Assembly: GCA_046328475.1 (NCBI GenBank)
Contig: JAXLWN010000021.1
Coordinates: 32,363 to 96,362, forward strand
Direction: 5' to 3'
DNA: 64,000 nt
From: CADCWN01 sp046328475
GTDB lineage: Bacteria > Chloroflexota > Chloroflexia > Thermomicrobiales > CADCWN01
Shown: positions 1 through 7,704 of the stretch, one piece after another
Numbering within the stretch: the stretch's first letter is position 1
Layout of the letters: every line of letters begins with the position of its first letter
Notes under the pieces: generated by a model
What the model was told of the DNA's origin: nothing
Seen by the model: the letters and a program-made list of their open reading frames with translations, nothing else
The model's database searches: none
Program-made: the position numbers and the translations under genes

Positions 1-1104
1 CGGCGCGAACGGCCAGAAGGCCGCGCGGCCGAGCACCGCCAGCAGCGCCGGGACGAAGGTCAGCCCGGCCAGCAGCATCACCGCGACGCCGAGCGCCAGC
101 GTCGGCCCGAGGCCGCGATAGAGCGTCAGCGTGGTGAGCAGCAAAGTAAGCAGCGCCGCGATCACCGTGCCCGCGCTGGAGGTGATCGCCTCGCCGACGC
201 CGACCACCGCCCGACGCAGCGCGGCGATGCGGTCGGGTTCGCGCTCCAACTCCTCGCGGTAGCGCGCCGCCAGGAAGATGGTGTAGTCGGTCCCCGCGCC
301 GAAGAGCAGGATGGTCAGGATCGAGGCGGCCTGCTGGCTGACCGGGAAGAGCCCCCCCTTCGCCGCGAAACCGAGCAGCGGGTTGACCACGGCGGTGGCG
401 ACGCCGACCGCGACCAGCGGGGCCAGTGCCAGGATTGGCGAGCGGTAGATCACCAGCAGCAGGACCAGCACCAGCCCGACCGTCGTCAGCAGCAGCGGCA
501 GATCGGTCCCCTCGAAGATCGCGGCGGCGTCGGTGATGATCCCGGCCGGGCCGGTCACCTTGACCTGCCGCCCTTCCTTGCCGTCGAAGCCATCGGTGTA
601 GTCGCGCAGCGCCTCGACCGCCTCGGTGCGCTGGTCGTCGGTGATGTCGCCGCTGAGGACCGCCAGGACTTCCATCGTCGTGTTGTCGGCTGAGACGAGT
701 TGCGAGCGCGCCTGCGGGATGGTGTAGGGCGAGACGACGGTCTGAACCCCGGCCGGGCGCGGGCCACTGACGAGCCAGTCGCTGATCTGCTTCGCCGCCG
801 CCTCGTCGGCCGCGCCGAGCCTGGCGGGGTTGTGGACGACGATGATCGCCGGGACGCCCCGGCTATTCGGGAAAGCTTCCTTGACGACCGCCGCCGCGCG
901 CACCGATTCCTGGTCGCCGATGCCGAAGCCGCCCACGTCGTAGTAGTCCGCCAGTTTCGGAGCGACGCCGTTCAGCACCCCCGCCGCCACGATCCAGAGC
1001 GCCAGCGTGACCCAGCGCCCGACCCGCCCGGTCACCGCCGCCGCGAAGCGCCCGAAGACGCGATCGACGCCGCTCTCCGCGTGTGCTGTGTTCATTCCTG
1101 CCAT
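1..1104 (-). CDS. MMPL/RND-family transporter, N-terminal part (cut at window start)
   Basis: Inner-membrane export protein of the MMPL branch of the RND superfamily, which moves lipids or drugs using the proton gradient. The 368 codons seen hold TM1 (about residues 30-48), a periplasmic loop, and a block of membrane segments from about residue 205. The family signature GAGTDYTIFLAARYREEL lies near residues 268-285; its Asp and Tyr belong to the proton-relay helix. The ATG at 1104 has an AGGAGG nine bases upstream; a second in-frame ATG at 1095 is less well placed. It lies directly downstream of a co-directional TetR gene, and a palindrome shared with the TetR promoter sits just upstream, so it is probably the repressed target. 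The C-terminal half is outside the window. Confidence 0.93.
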   Translation of the reverse strand, partial: MAGMNTAHAESGVDRVFGRFAAAVTGRVGRWVTLALWIVAAGVLNGVAPKLADYYDVGGFGIGDQESVRAAAVVKEAFPNSRGVPAIIVVHNPARLGAADEAAAKQISDWLVSGPRPAGVQTVVSPYTIPQARSQLVSADNTTMEVLAVLSGDITDDQRTEAVEALRDYTDGFDGKEGRQVKVTGPAGIITDAAAIFEGTDLPLLLTTVGLVLVLLLVIYRSPILALAPLVAVGVATAVVNPLLGFAAKGGLFPVSQQAASILTILLFGAGTDYTIFLAARYREELEREPDRIAALRRAVVGVGEAITSSAGTVIAALLTLLLTTLTLYRGLGPTLALGVAVMLLAGLTFVPALLAVLGRAAFWPFAP

Positions 1105-1134
1105 CGTCTTCGACCTCCTCCCGGTAATCCTTGG

Positions 1135-1150
1135 TTTATCAAGTGATAAG
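1135..1150. promoter_or_regulatory. Putative TetR operator, copy 1
   Basis: 16-bp near-palindrome of the form TTTATCA-N2-TGATAAG, 31 bp upstream of the MMPL start. The same 16-mer pattern, differing only in the two central bases, recurs at 1843-1858 in front of the TetR gene. Two identical half-site pairs flanking a regulator and its neighbour are the usual layout for an autoregulated TetR pair. Binding itself is inference. Confidence 0.75.
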
Positions 1151-1183
1151 CAATGGGCAAAAAAAGAGGGTGGCTCCCGCTCC

Positions 1184-1828
1184 CTAGATCGGTTCCGCCT
1201 GCGCGGTTCCCAGGCCATCGAGCAGCAGCCGCACCAGCGTCTCGGCTCGCGCCTCGCTGCTCCCGAGGCTAACCCTGGGTGCCGCGACGAGCGGGCGCTC
1301 CAGGAAGTGCGCGACGAACGACATGAACAACCCCGCCGCCTCCGCCGCGTCGAGCCCGCCGTGCGCCGCGTCGCGGATCGCGCCGTCGCGCTGACCGTCG
1401 GCGAAGATCGCCGCCAGGGGGGCGACAACTCCGCCATAGAAGGCTTCGCCGAGCCGTTTACGCGTCGCCTCGCCCAATTCCGTCCCCATGTCGTGGTACA
1501 TCATCGGAAAATCGTAGTCCACCGTCGTCAACAGGAAGCGGGCCGCGCCGCGCAAGCGCTCCTCAGTTGGGGCCTCGCGCCGCGCGATCCGCTCCAACCC
1601 GGCCCGCATGCGCACCAGTTCGGCCATCGCGACCGCCGCGTACAACTCTTCCTTCGTGCCGAAGTGGTGGTACAGGGCCGGTTGCGTCAGCCCGACCGCC
1701 TCGGCCACCTGCCGCGTGCTGACGGCGCGATAGCCGTGCGCCATGAAGAGTTGCCGCGCCGCCTGGAGGATGAGTTTGGCGGTCTCGTCGCGCTCTGTCT
1801 CGTGCCCTGTCCGCTGCTGATCTACCAC
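1184..1828 (-). CDS. TetR/AcrR-family transcriptional regulator
   Basis: 214-residue DNA-binding repressor. The N-terminal TetR helix-turn-helix is clear (residues about 14-60, with STRQVAEAVGLTQPALYHHF as the recognition region), followed by a variable helical ligand-binding domain. The start is a GTG at 1828; no stronger start is visible upstream. The gene is followed by the MMPL transporter on the same strand, and the same palindrome lies before both genes, so it probably represses itself and the exporter until an unknown ligand binds. Length is normal for the family. Confidence 0.92.
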   Translation of the reverse strand: MVDQQRTGHETERDETAKLILQAARQLFMAHGYRAVSTRQVAEAVGLTQPALYHHFGTKEELYAAVAMAELVRMRAGLERIARREAPTEERLRGAARFLLTTVDYDFPMMYHDMGTELGEATRKRLGEAFYGGVVAPLAAIFADGQRDGAIRDAAHGGLDAAEAAGLFMSFVAHFLERPLVAAPRVSLGSSEARAETLVRLLLDGLGTAQAEPI

Positions 1829-1842
1829 CGCACGCCTCGGCC

Positions 1843-1858
1843 TTTATCAGTTGATAAG
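1843..1858. promoter_or_regulatory. Putative TetR operator, copy 2
   Basis: TTTATCA-N2-TGATAAG palindrome 15 bp upstream of the TetR start codon, matching copy 1 at 1135-1150. Its position over the likely promoter suggests autorepression. Confidence 0.75.
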
Positions 1859-1901
1859 CATAGTAGTTGATTGTAGAAGTTGTGTCAATGGTCTGCACAG
1901 G

Positions 1902-3374
1902 TTATCGCGCGCAAACCTCGGTCAGATCGCGCAGCCGCGCCGCGAGCGCGGGTGTGAGCGCACCGTCGGCGTAGCGCCAGCCCCAGTTGCCGCCCGGCAC
2001 GCCCGGCGTGTTCATGCGCCCCACGCTGCCCAGGTTCAGCAGATCTTGCAGCGGCACGATCGCGGTGTTCGCCACCGAGGCGAACGCCAGGCGGATGAAC
2101 TCCCGGGCGATCGTGCGGCGCGTCACCGGGTGGCCGAGGTAGCGGCGCACGAAGGCGCGCTCGGCGTCGCTCGTGCCCTTCCACCAGCCGCGCGTCGTGT
2201 CGTTGTCGTGCGTGCCGGTGTAGACGACGCTGTCGCGCTCGTGGTGGTGCGGCAGGTAGGCGTTCTCGGGGTCGGACGGCGCGAACTGGAGCACCGCCAT
2301 GCCTGGCAGGCCGAACCGCTCGCGCAGCGCCACCACCTCTTTCGTGATCAGCCCCAGGTCCTCCGCGATGATCGGCAGTTCGCCGAGCTGGGCGCGGATC
2401 GCCTCGAAGAAGGCGGCATCCGGTCCCTTCACCCAGCGCCCGTTGATCGCGGTCGGCTCCCCGGCCGGGATCTCCCAGTAGGCCTCGAAGCCTCGGAAGT
2501 GGTCGATCCGCGCCAGATCGAACATCGTCAGCGCCATGCGCAGCCGCGCCACCCACCAGGCGTAACCATCGCGCGCCATCGCCTCCCAGCGATAGAGCGG
2601 GTTGCCCCAGAGTTGCCCGGTGGCGCTGAAGTAGTCGGGCGGCACCCCCGCGACGACCGAGGGACGACCCGCCGCGTCGAAGAAGAAGAGTTTCTGGTTG
2701 GCCCAGGCGTCGGCGCTGTCGTAGGCGACGAAGATCGGCAGGTCGCCGATGATCCGCACCCCGGCCGCGTTCGCCTCGCGCTTCAGATCGCCCCAGTCCT
2801 GGAAGAAGCGGTACTGGCAGAAGCGGTAGAAACCCACATCGTCGGCCAGCGCTTGCCGCGCCGCGGCCAACGCCGCCGGGTCGCGCCGCACCAGTTCCGG
2901 TGCCCAGGTGCTCCAGACCGCGCCCTCGTGCCGGTCCTTCAGCGCCATGAAGAGGGCGTAGTCGTCCAGCCAGGGCGCATACCACGCCTCGATCCGCTCC
3001 ATGCCGCCATTCGCCTTGAAGCGCGCATAGGCGCGTCGCAGGATCGTGTACTTGTGGGCGATGACCGGGCCGAAATCGACCCGTTCGGCCGGGAACGCGG
3101 GCAGGTCGTCCAGGTCGCCCGGCGCGAGCAGGCTGTCGCGCAGCAGGCGGTCGGTGCTGATCAGCAGGGGATTGCCCGCGAAGGCGGAGAAGGATTGGTA
3201 GGGGGAATCGCCGTACCCCGTCGGCCCGAGCGGCAGCACCTGCCAGAGCCTCTGCCCCGCCGCGCCGAGGAAGCGCAGGAACGCCCGCGCCTCGTCGCCC
3301 AGCTCGCCGATGCCGTAGCGTCCGGGGAGCGAGGTCGGGTGCAGCAGAATCCCACTGGCGCGCTCGCGTCCCAT
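1902..3374 (-). CDS. malQ: 4-alpha-glucanotransferase (amylomaltase)
   Basis: Cytoplasmic GH77 enzyme that moves alpha-1,4-glucan segments during maltodextrin or glycogen turnover. Counting from the ATG at 3374 (490 aa), the entry motif GILLHPTSLPGRYGIGELG is at residues 8-26. The nucleophile is Asp291 in RIDHFRGF, the acid/base is Glu338 in IAEDLG, and the third carboxylate is Asp390 in THDND; the spacing matches known amylomaltases. The reading frame stays open upstream to 3512, but those codons are not family-like and run into the divergent promoter region. The chosen ATG follows an AGGAGAG. It appears to be monocistronic. Confidence 0.96.
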   Translation of the reverse strand: MGRERASGILLHPTSLPGRYGIGELGDEARAFLRFLGAAGQRLWQVLPLGPTGYGDSPYQSFSAFAGNPLLISTDRLLRDSLLAPGDLDDLPAFPAERVDFGPVIAHKYTILRRAYARFKANGGMERIEAWYAPWLDDYALFMALKDRHEGAVWSTWAPELVRRDPAALAAARQALADDVGFYRFCQYRFFQDWGDLKREANAAGVRIIGDLPIFVAYDSADAWANQKLFFFDAAGRPSVVAGVPPDYFSATGQLWGNPLYRWEAMARDGYAWWVARLRMALTMFDLARIDHFRGFEAYWEIPAGEPTAINGRWVKGPDAAFFEAIRAQLGELPIIAEDLGLITKEVVALRERFGLPGMAVLQFAPSDPENAYLPHHHERDSVVYTGTHDNDTTRGWWKGTSDAERAFVRRYLGHPVTRRTIAREFIRLAFASVANTAIVPLQDLLNLGSVGRMNTPGVPGGNWGWRYADGALTPALAARLRDLTEVCAR

Positions 3375-3455
3375 CCCGGCCCCTCTCTCCTGTCCCATCA
3401 TCCGCCACCAATCGCCGGGATCATAGCACGCAGCGGGCCAGATGCTCAGGTGGGC

Positions 3456-3461
3456 TATAAT
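3456..3461 (+). promoter_or_regulatory. Possible -10 box for the 3496 gene
   Basis: A perfect TATAAT lies 35 bp upstream of the small ORF at 3496, in the divergent gap with malQ. No convincing -35 hexamer is seen 17 bp further up, so this is only a candidate. Confidence 0.35.
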
Positions 3462-3495
3462 CGCCGTGGCCTTCGGGCCGGAAGGAGCACGACCG

Positions 3496-3687
3496 ATGCG
3501 CGAGCCCGGCACCTACGAAGCGAAGCTGCGAATGGACCTCTGGGCGCTCGGCGAGGAGAGCAAGCAACTCTTCGACGAACTGATCGCCGCCGACCCCCGT
3601 CGCCTGAGCGAGATCCTCGACGAGATGCAGATCCTCCAGGCCCGCATCGCCGACAAGCTGACGGCGTTGCGGGCGCTGATTCGGTAG
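3496..3687 (+). CDS. Small hypothetical protein, 63 aa, helical
   Basis: The ATG at 3496 is preceded by AAGGAG nine bases upstream, which favours this start over an in-frame ATG at 3442. The product is charged, lacks membrane segments or a signal peptide, and looks like two amphipathic helices (LFDELIAADPRRLSEILDEM, then ILQARIADKL). I do not recognise a family. It is probably co-transcribed with the 89-aa gene that begins 84 bp downstream. Its TAG stop is the first triplet of a heptad repeat array, so the repeat abuts or supplies the gene end. Confidence 0.6.
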   Translation: MREPGTYEAKLRMDLWALGEESKQLFDELIAADPRRLSEILDEMQILQARIADKLTALRALIR

Positions 3688-3761
3688 AGCGTGGAGCGTA
3701 GAACGTAGAGCGTAGGACGTAGGACGATTCACGCTCCACGCTCCACGTTCCACGCCCCACG
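3685..3761. repeat. Heptad-repeat hairpin, locus 1
   Basis: Six left units of 7 bp (TAGAGCG, TGGAGCG, TAGAACG, TAGAGCG, TAGGACG, TAGGACG), a 4-bp spacer, then four right units (ACGCTCC, ACGCTCC, ACGTTCC, ACGCCCC) and a final ACG. The two sides are reverse complements in period and sequence, so RNA or single-stranded DNA would form a long hairpin. It fills the gap between two co-directional small genes and starts at the stop codon of the first. A close relative lies at 18328-18390. Confidence 0.88.
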
Positions 3762-3771
3762 GGAGCGAAGC

Positions 3772-4041
3772 ATGAGCGACCACCCCGACGAAACCATCCG
3801 CACGGTGGAGGTGCGCGTGCCGGTGATCCGGCTGGCGAAGCTGCCGACCGGCGAGCGGATTACGCTCCCGCGCCGCCAGCGCGTGGCCGAGTTGTGCGAT
3901 TATCTGGCCGAGCACCTCTACGAGCACCGCGCCGCGCTCAGCCCCGAGCAGTTCCGCACGCTGCTGGATGACTACGCGCGCTACAAGCTGATGGCCCAGG
4001 CCGGGGTTGAGGAATACCCGATGGTCATCGCGGAAGAGTAA
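3772..4041 (+). CDS. Hypothetical protein, 89 aa
   Basis: Soluble acidic small protein with no signal peptide. An N-terminal beta-rich stretch (TVEVRVPVIRLAKLPTGERI) is followed by a helical part (VAELCDYLAEHLYEHRAALS and FRTLLDDYARYKLMAQAGVE). GGGAGCG stands nine bases before the ATG, directly at the end of heptad-repeat locus 1, so the repeat lies within the 5-prime leader. I cannot assign a family. It is the second gene of a likely two- or three-gene unit ending with the metallo-hydrolase at 4131. Confidence 0.6.
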   Translation: MSDHPDETIRTVEVRVPVIRLAKLPTGERITLPRRQRVAELCDYLAEHLYEHRAALSPEQFRTLLDDYARYKLMAQAGVEEYPMVIAEE

Positions 4042-4082
4042 CCCCGCAACGCGCGTTGACTCCAGCAGCGCAACCTGCTCCT

Positions 4083-4117
4083 CGTTACTCGTTACTCATT
4101 ACTCGTTACTCATCACC
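4083..4117. repeat. Heptad tandem array, locus 2 (CGTTACT)
   Basis: Five 7-bp units: CGTTACT, CGTTACT, CATTACT, CGTTACT and the diverged CATCACC. The array ends 3 bp before the TGGAGG Shine-Dalgarno of the next gene. It is one-sided, with no complementary right arm. Similar units recur at 20685-20705 in the same position relative to an RBS. Confidence 0.85.
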
Positions 4118-4130
4118 CAATGGAGGACCA

Positions 4131-4838
4131 ATGCGCCTGTACGTCTTGCAGATGGGACTCGGGACCGGATCGGGATCGCCGATTCCGGCGTATCTGATTC
4201 AGACTGACGACGGCACCAACGTGTTGGTGGACACTGGTTTCCCGCGCGACATGATCGGTCAGGAGGGTGGCTCCTTCGCGATGGAGGAGGAGGACTTTGT
4301 CGTCAATCGCCTCGCCGCCATCGGCGTGAAGCCCGACGACGTGCAGTACGTCGTCTGCACCCATCTCGACCCCGACCACGCGGGCGGGCACGACAATTTC
4401 CCGAACGCTGAATTCGTCATCCAGCGCGAGCAGTACGATGCCGCGCTCAGCGGCGAACACCAGCGCTACGAACGGATGCGTGCCCACTGGGACGTGCCCG
4501 GCCTGCGCTACCGCATGGTCGATGGGGACATCGAACTGCTCCCCGGCATCGAACTCATCGAGACGAGCGGCCACGCGCACGGCCACCAGGCGGTCCTCGT
4601 GCGCCTGCCGCAGACCGGCCCGGTGATCCTGGCGATCGACGCGATCTCGCGTCAACTCGGTGAATACACGCCCGAGAATCGCCCGATCGGCCCATTCGAC
4701 GCCGACGAGGCCAAGACGCGCGCCAGCACCCGCAAACTCGTCGACCTCGCCGCGCGCGAGGGTGCCGCCTTCACGATCTACGGCCACGACCCCGCCCAGT
4801 GGACCACCCTGAAGCGCTCGCCGCAGTACTATTCGTAG
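4131..4838 (+). CDS. Metallo-beta-lactamase-fold hydrolase, N-acyl homoserine lactonase-like
   Basis: 235-residue cytoplasmic hydrolase most like the AiiA/AttM group, which opens lactone rings. The metal motif is THLDPDHAGG: His78, Asp80, Asp82, His83. The family norm is HxHxDH, so the second ligand His is replaced by Asp80. The other ligands are present: His148 in the SGHAHGH stretch, bridging Asp170 and His219 in YGHD. The ATG at 4131 follows TGGAGG at five bases. The HxDxDH variant occurs in related MBL proteins, so activity is plausible but the substrate is uncertain; quorum quenching is only a possibility. Probably the last gene of the unit that begins at 3496. Confidence 0.85.
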   Translation: MRLYVLQMGLGTGSGSPIPAYLIQTDDGTNVLVDTGFPRDMIGQEGGSFAMEEEDFVVNRLAAIGVKPDDVQYVVCTHLDPDHAGGHDNFPNAEFVIQREQYDAALSGEHQRYERMRAHWDVPGLRYRMVDGDIELLPGIELIETSGHAHGHQAVLVRLPQTGPVILAIDAISRQLGEYTPENRPIGPFDADEAKTRASTRKLVDLAAREGAAFTIYGHDPAQWTTLKRSPQYYS

Positions 4839-4851
4839 CACGCGAGAAAGA

Positions 4852-4880
4852 CCGCAGAGACGCGGAGACGCAGAGCACGA
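4852..4880. repeat. Octad tandem array, locus 3 (CGCAGAGA)
   Basis: About three 8-bp units (CGCAGAGA, CGCGGAGA, CGCAGAGC) with a diverged tail, a few bases after the stop of the lactonase-like gene and before a terminator hairpin. Same architecture class as the heptad arrays. Confidence 0.6.
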
Positions 4881-4899
4881 CACAGAGACGACGAGAAGA

Positions 4900-4934
4900 G
4901 GGGAGGGCGCTGATTATCTCCCAGCGCCCTCCCC
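4900..4934 (+). terminator. Strong stem-loop terminator after the MBL gene
   Basis: Perfect 13-bp stem (GGGGAGGGCGCTG paired with CAGCGCCCTCCCC) and a 9-base loop, followed by a T-rich TTCATTCATT. It separates the lactonase-like gene from the downstream lipoprotein gene. Confidence 0.75.
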
Positions 4935-5018
4935 TTCATTCATTCCCTAGAACTTCCGGGCTATTAGCGGCATTACTCTAGACACGGAATGAGTGCCGCA
5001 GCCGCGAGGAGGATTGCC

Positions 5019-5477
5019 ATGCGCCGCTCACTCGTCGCCCTGGCGCTCGTCGCCCTCCTTGCCGCTTGCGCCTCGCCTACTCCCTCGCCCACGATCGTTC
5101 CCAGTGCTACACCCACCCCGACCAGCACCGCCACGCCCTGGCTCTTGCCACCCACCCCGCGCTTGATCGCCGACTGCGCCATCGGAGCAAATGTCTATAC
5201 CTGGCAGGACCTGGACCGCGATGGTCTATCAGACCCTGACGAACCGCCTCTCCCCGGCGTGCTCATTGACCTGCCTGGGGCATCAATTGGCAAACGGGCG
5301 ACCGACGACAAAGGCGCAGCTACCTACTTCGCCCTGACTGGCTGCCCACCATCGAACTTCGCGGTAGTTGCCGAGGCACCGTCTGGCTACACTCCAACCA
5401 CCCCCCTCCGTGTGAGGATCACAGGGTTTCCCAGCGCTGATCCGGTACGCTTCGGCTTCGCGAAGGACGTGCCCTGA
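5019..5477 (+). CDS. Secreted lipoprotein with SdrD-B/Cna-B-like domain
   Basis: 152 residues. A lipoprotein signal peptide (MRRSLVALALVALLAAC, lipobox Cys17) is followed by a Pro/Thr/Ser-rich linker (about residues 18-50). One beta-sandwich repeat follows, with VYTWQDLDRDGLSDPDEPP and then PGVLIDL, which resembles Ca-binding SdrD-B domains used as spacers in surface proteins. The ATG at 5019 has GAGGAGG nine bases upstream; the earlier in-frame ATG at 4989 would spoil the signal peptide. It is probably anchored outside the membrane; the partner is unknown. It is convergent with the YczE-like gene. Confidence 0.8.
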   Translation: MRRSLVALALVALLAACASPTPSPTIVPSATPTPTSTATPWLLPPTPRLIADCAIGANVYTWQDLDRDGLSDPDEPPLPGVLIDLPGASIGKRATDDKGAATYFALTGCPPSNFAVVAEAPSGYTPTTPLRVRITGFPSADPVRFGFAKDVP

Positions 5478-5494
5478 TTTCCCGCTACTCTCCT

Positions 5495-5513
5495 CTCTCT
5501 TCTCTCTTCTCTC
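5495..5513. repeat. Heptad tandem array, locus 4 (CTCTCTT)
   Basis: CTCTCTT repeated in a short, strictly 7-bp-periodic run (5495-5513) in the 37-bp gap between two convergent stop codons. Low complexity makes this the least certain member of the set. Confidence 0.5.
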
Positions 5514-5514
5514 C

Positions 5515-6168
5515 TCATCCCCTCGTCTGCCCACCCCGCGCCGGGATGCGCAGGATCCTGAACGCCAGGTCCATCGCTGGGGGGAAGCCGAACGTGTAGA
5601 CGAGCGTGCCGATCCCGATGTGCCAGGGGTCGAGGATCGCGCCGATGACGAAGACCGTGCCATCCATCGCCGCGCGGGCATAGCCGACGCGCCAGCCGGT
5701 CCAGCGGATGATCGCGATCATGAAGGAGTCGCGCGGCCCCGCCCCCAGCCCCGCCTTGATGTAGAGCGCCGACGAGAACGCGAGCGTGCCGAGGCCGAGC
5801 ACCAGCACCAGACAGCCGACGAACGGGTTGGGGGCCGTTGGCAGGAGCTTGATGAAAATATCGAGCCAGAAGCCGACGAAGAACATGTTGCAGACCGTCC
5901 CGAATCCGGGCGGCACGCGCGCCAGCCACGACACGCCGATCATGATCGCCCCGACCAGCATGTTGATCTGCCCGTAGGTCAGTGGCACAAACTTCGTCAG
6001 CGCATTCTGGAACAGCCCCCACGGGTGCAGCCCCAAATTCGCCTCGAACCCCAGCGCCAGCGCCAGCCCAAAGAGCATCAGCCCCACCTGGAGCATCAAG
6101 ACGCGCTCGGCCAGCTTCAGCCAACGCCGCCATTGCAGTGTCCCAGTGGTCGCAGTAACTTCCATCAT
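5515..6168 (-). CDS. YczE/YitT-like polytopic membrane protein
   Basis: 217-residue integral membrane protein with five to six hydrophobic helices. Conserved YczE-type features are EANLGLHPWGLFQNAL after helix 1, YGQINMLVGAIMIGVSW in helix 2 and YIKAGLGAGPRDSFM after helix 4. Family members are of unknown function, possibly transporters, and often neighbour transcription regulators; no regulator lies next to this copy. The Met-Met start gives two possible starts three bases apart. Convergent with the lipoprotein gene. Confidence 0.8.
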   Translation of the reverse strand: MMEVTATTGTLQWRRWLKLAERVLMLQVGLMLFGLALALGFEANLGLHPWGLFQNALTKFVPLTYGQINMLVGAIMIGVSWLARVPPGFGTVCNMFFVGFWLDIFIKLLPTAPNPFVGCLVLVLGLGTLAFSSALYIKAGLGAGPRDSFMIAIIRWTGWRVGYARAAMDGTVFVIGAILDPWHIGIGTLVYTFGFPPAMDLAFRILRIPARGGQTRG

Positions 6169-6256
6169 CCCTCGAATCGTGGCTTTACCCCCAGCCTCCT
6201 CCCCTGGTGAGAATGGGGTGGCTCATTGTGGGAATCAGAGGTATTTGGAGGTTTGA

Positions 6257-6337
6257 GACGGATCCTGAGCGCAGCTCAGGATGACACCATGCAAGACTAC
6301 GCCCTCATGTGTCATCCAGCGCAGCTCAGGATCCGTC
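6257..6337. repeat. 81-bp imperfect inverted repeat
   Basis: The left arm (6257-6286) begins GACGGATCCTGAGC and ends GGATGACA; the right arm (6310-6337) reads TGTCATCC ... GCTCAGGATCCGTC, its reverse complement apart from the central hexamer. Each arm also contains a smaller GAGC-GC-AGCTC type palindrome. It is followed at once by heptad array locus 5. Resembles a mobile intergenic hairpin rather than a simple terminator. Confidence 0.75.
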
Positions 6338-6342
6338 CCCTC

Positions 6343-6370
6343 TCACGACTCACGACTCACGACTCACGAC
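6343..6370. repeat. Heptad tandem array, locus 5 (TCACGAC)
   Basis: Four perfect TCACGAC units, ending 4 bp before the stop codon (6375) of the minus-strand DUF4438 gene. The sequence just before it (GATCCGTCCCCT) resembles the link between double hairpin and heptads at other loci. Confidence 0.85.
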
Positions 6371-6374
6371 TCGC

Positions 6375-7249
6375 CTAACGCAGCCCCAAAATATCCGCGA
6401 TGTTCGCCTTCGCGTCCATCACCACCTCGATCTTGCCGTTGCGGGCCGTCAGCAGGCTCGCCACGCCGGGACCGTGCCCGGCCAGCACCGAGTCGGCGTG
6501 CGCGATGATGCCGATCGCCACGCTGCCGCGCCGGTAGTGGCGGCCAAACGTGCTGTCGGCGTCGGTGATCGCCACGATGTCGCCGAGGCGCAGATCCTCC
6601 AGGCCGAACTCGCGCACCATGTCGGGGTCGAAGAGGGTGATGTCGTAGTCGCCCCCGGAAGGTGTTGTCGCGCCCGAGGCCCGAGCCCATCGCCGCCGCC
6701 GGGGCGCAGTGGGCCACCGGCACGCGCAGCACGTCCCCCTTCGACTCCGGCCCCCACTTGTCGAGGAAATCGGGATCGAGGCTGAAGCACTTCACGTCGG
6801 GGTGGTCGAGCAGTTGCAGCCCGTGGCCGAAGGCGCGCACCAGGATGCGGTCGCCGGGGAGCATCTTGTTCATTTGCGCCTCGGTGAAGTCAGACCATCA
6901 CATGATCGATCCCGCCGTGCTTGCCGGTGACGATCCCCTTCTCGCCGCGCGCCTCGCCCGTCACCACGACCGCCTCGTTGCCGATGCAGGAGAGCGTTTG
7001 CAGCGCCCCGTTCACCTCCTCCGAGGCAAAATTCTTCATGCTGACCGCCGGCTCGACGTGGTCGCCGCGCCAGCCATTCGCCGGGTCGCCGACCCGCACG
7101 TTGTAGGTGATCCCGCCGCTCCCCGGCACCGCCACCGGCTCGCCGTCCACCGAGATGCGGTAGACCGACGCCCCGACGCGCGGGTGCGCGATATCGCCCG
7201 TCACCGACTGCCGCACCAGTTTGTCGCGATTCGTCCGCAGCTTCGCCAT
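6375..7249 (-). pseudogene. DUF4438-family protein, two frameshifts
   Basis: Homologous pieces lie in three frames. The first (7249 to about 6891) reads MAKLRTNRDKLVRQSVTGDI... to IDHVMV. After one extra base it continues DFTEAQMNKMLPGDRILVRA. After another extra base in a C/G run near 6655 it reads GGDYDITLFDPDMVREFGLE to DILGLR. Joined, they give a full-length product of about 290 aa, the usual DUF4438 length, with no other damage. The function of DUF4438 is unknown. Intact residues around both breaks suggest a consensus error or a very recent loss. The start at 7249 is chosen because the AAGGAG at about 12 bases suits it better than the ATG at 7276. Confidence 0.78.
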
Positions 7250-7287
7250 CGTTCCATCCGCTCCTTTTCGGTTCAATTGCTCATCCG

Positions 7288-7704
7288 TCAGTCTGGTTCC
7301 TGTCTGTGCAGGCCAGGGATACGATCAAAGTCGTGATCGAAGGAGTAGAGCGCGTTGTCGCCCGAGGCGGACGCCTTTGCCGCAAGCAGGGCGTCCGCGA
7401 AGTCGAGATTCCACTGCGCGAAGAGGACCAGCGCGAGTTGCAGCGTCTCCTTGTCCGCATTGCGGATACCATCTTCCGCGAGCAGGGTCAGCAGGATAGT
7501 GGCGATTTCCTGTTTCGGCAAGCGATAGAAGGAGGCGAGGGTCCAGGTGACTTCTGCGACGACCACCTCTTCGAGCGTCACGCTGAGGGTCCCGGCGGTG
7601 ACAGCGGAGAAGAGTCGCGCGGCGCGTTCGCCGTGGTCGGTTTGCTCATCGCGCAGGTAGCGCAGGATGATGTTGGCATCGATGCGCAGGGCCTCACCCC
7701 TCAT
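7288..7704 (-). CDS. PIN-domain toxin (VapC-like ribonuclease)
   Basis: 138-residue PIN-fold RNase, the toxin of a VapBC-type pair. Acidic active-site residues are Asp9 (RIDANIILRYL), Glu51 (VVAEVTW), Asp101/Asp104 (NLDFADALLAA) and Asp123/Asp125 (SFDHDF). It starts inside the antitoxin stop codon (ATGA, 7701-7704), so the two are translationally coupled. No truncation is seen. The toxin would cleave a specific RNA (usually a tRNA) when free of antitoxin; the target cannot be told from sequence. Confidence 0.9.
   Translation of the reverse strand: MRGEALRIDANIILRYLRDEQTDHGERAARLFSAVTAGTLSVTLEEVVVAEVTWTLASFYRLPKQEIATILLTLLAEDGIRNADKETLQLALVLFAQWNLDFADALLAAKASASGDNALYSFDHDFDRIPGLHRQEPD

Noticed and set aside
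3442..3495. Longer N-terminus for the 63-aa protein
   Set aside because: The ATG at 3442 lies before the TATAAT and lacks an RBS; the ATG at 3496 has AAGGAG.
1851..3701. 616-codon plus-strand frame opposite malQ
   Set aside because: Shadow of malQ: Arg/Ala/Gly/Pro-rich translation without motifs, while malQ on the other strand has all active-site residues.
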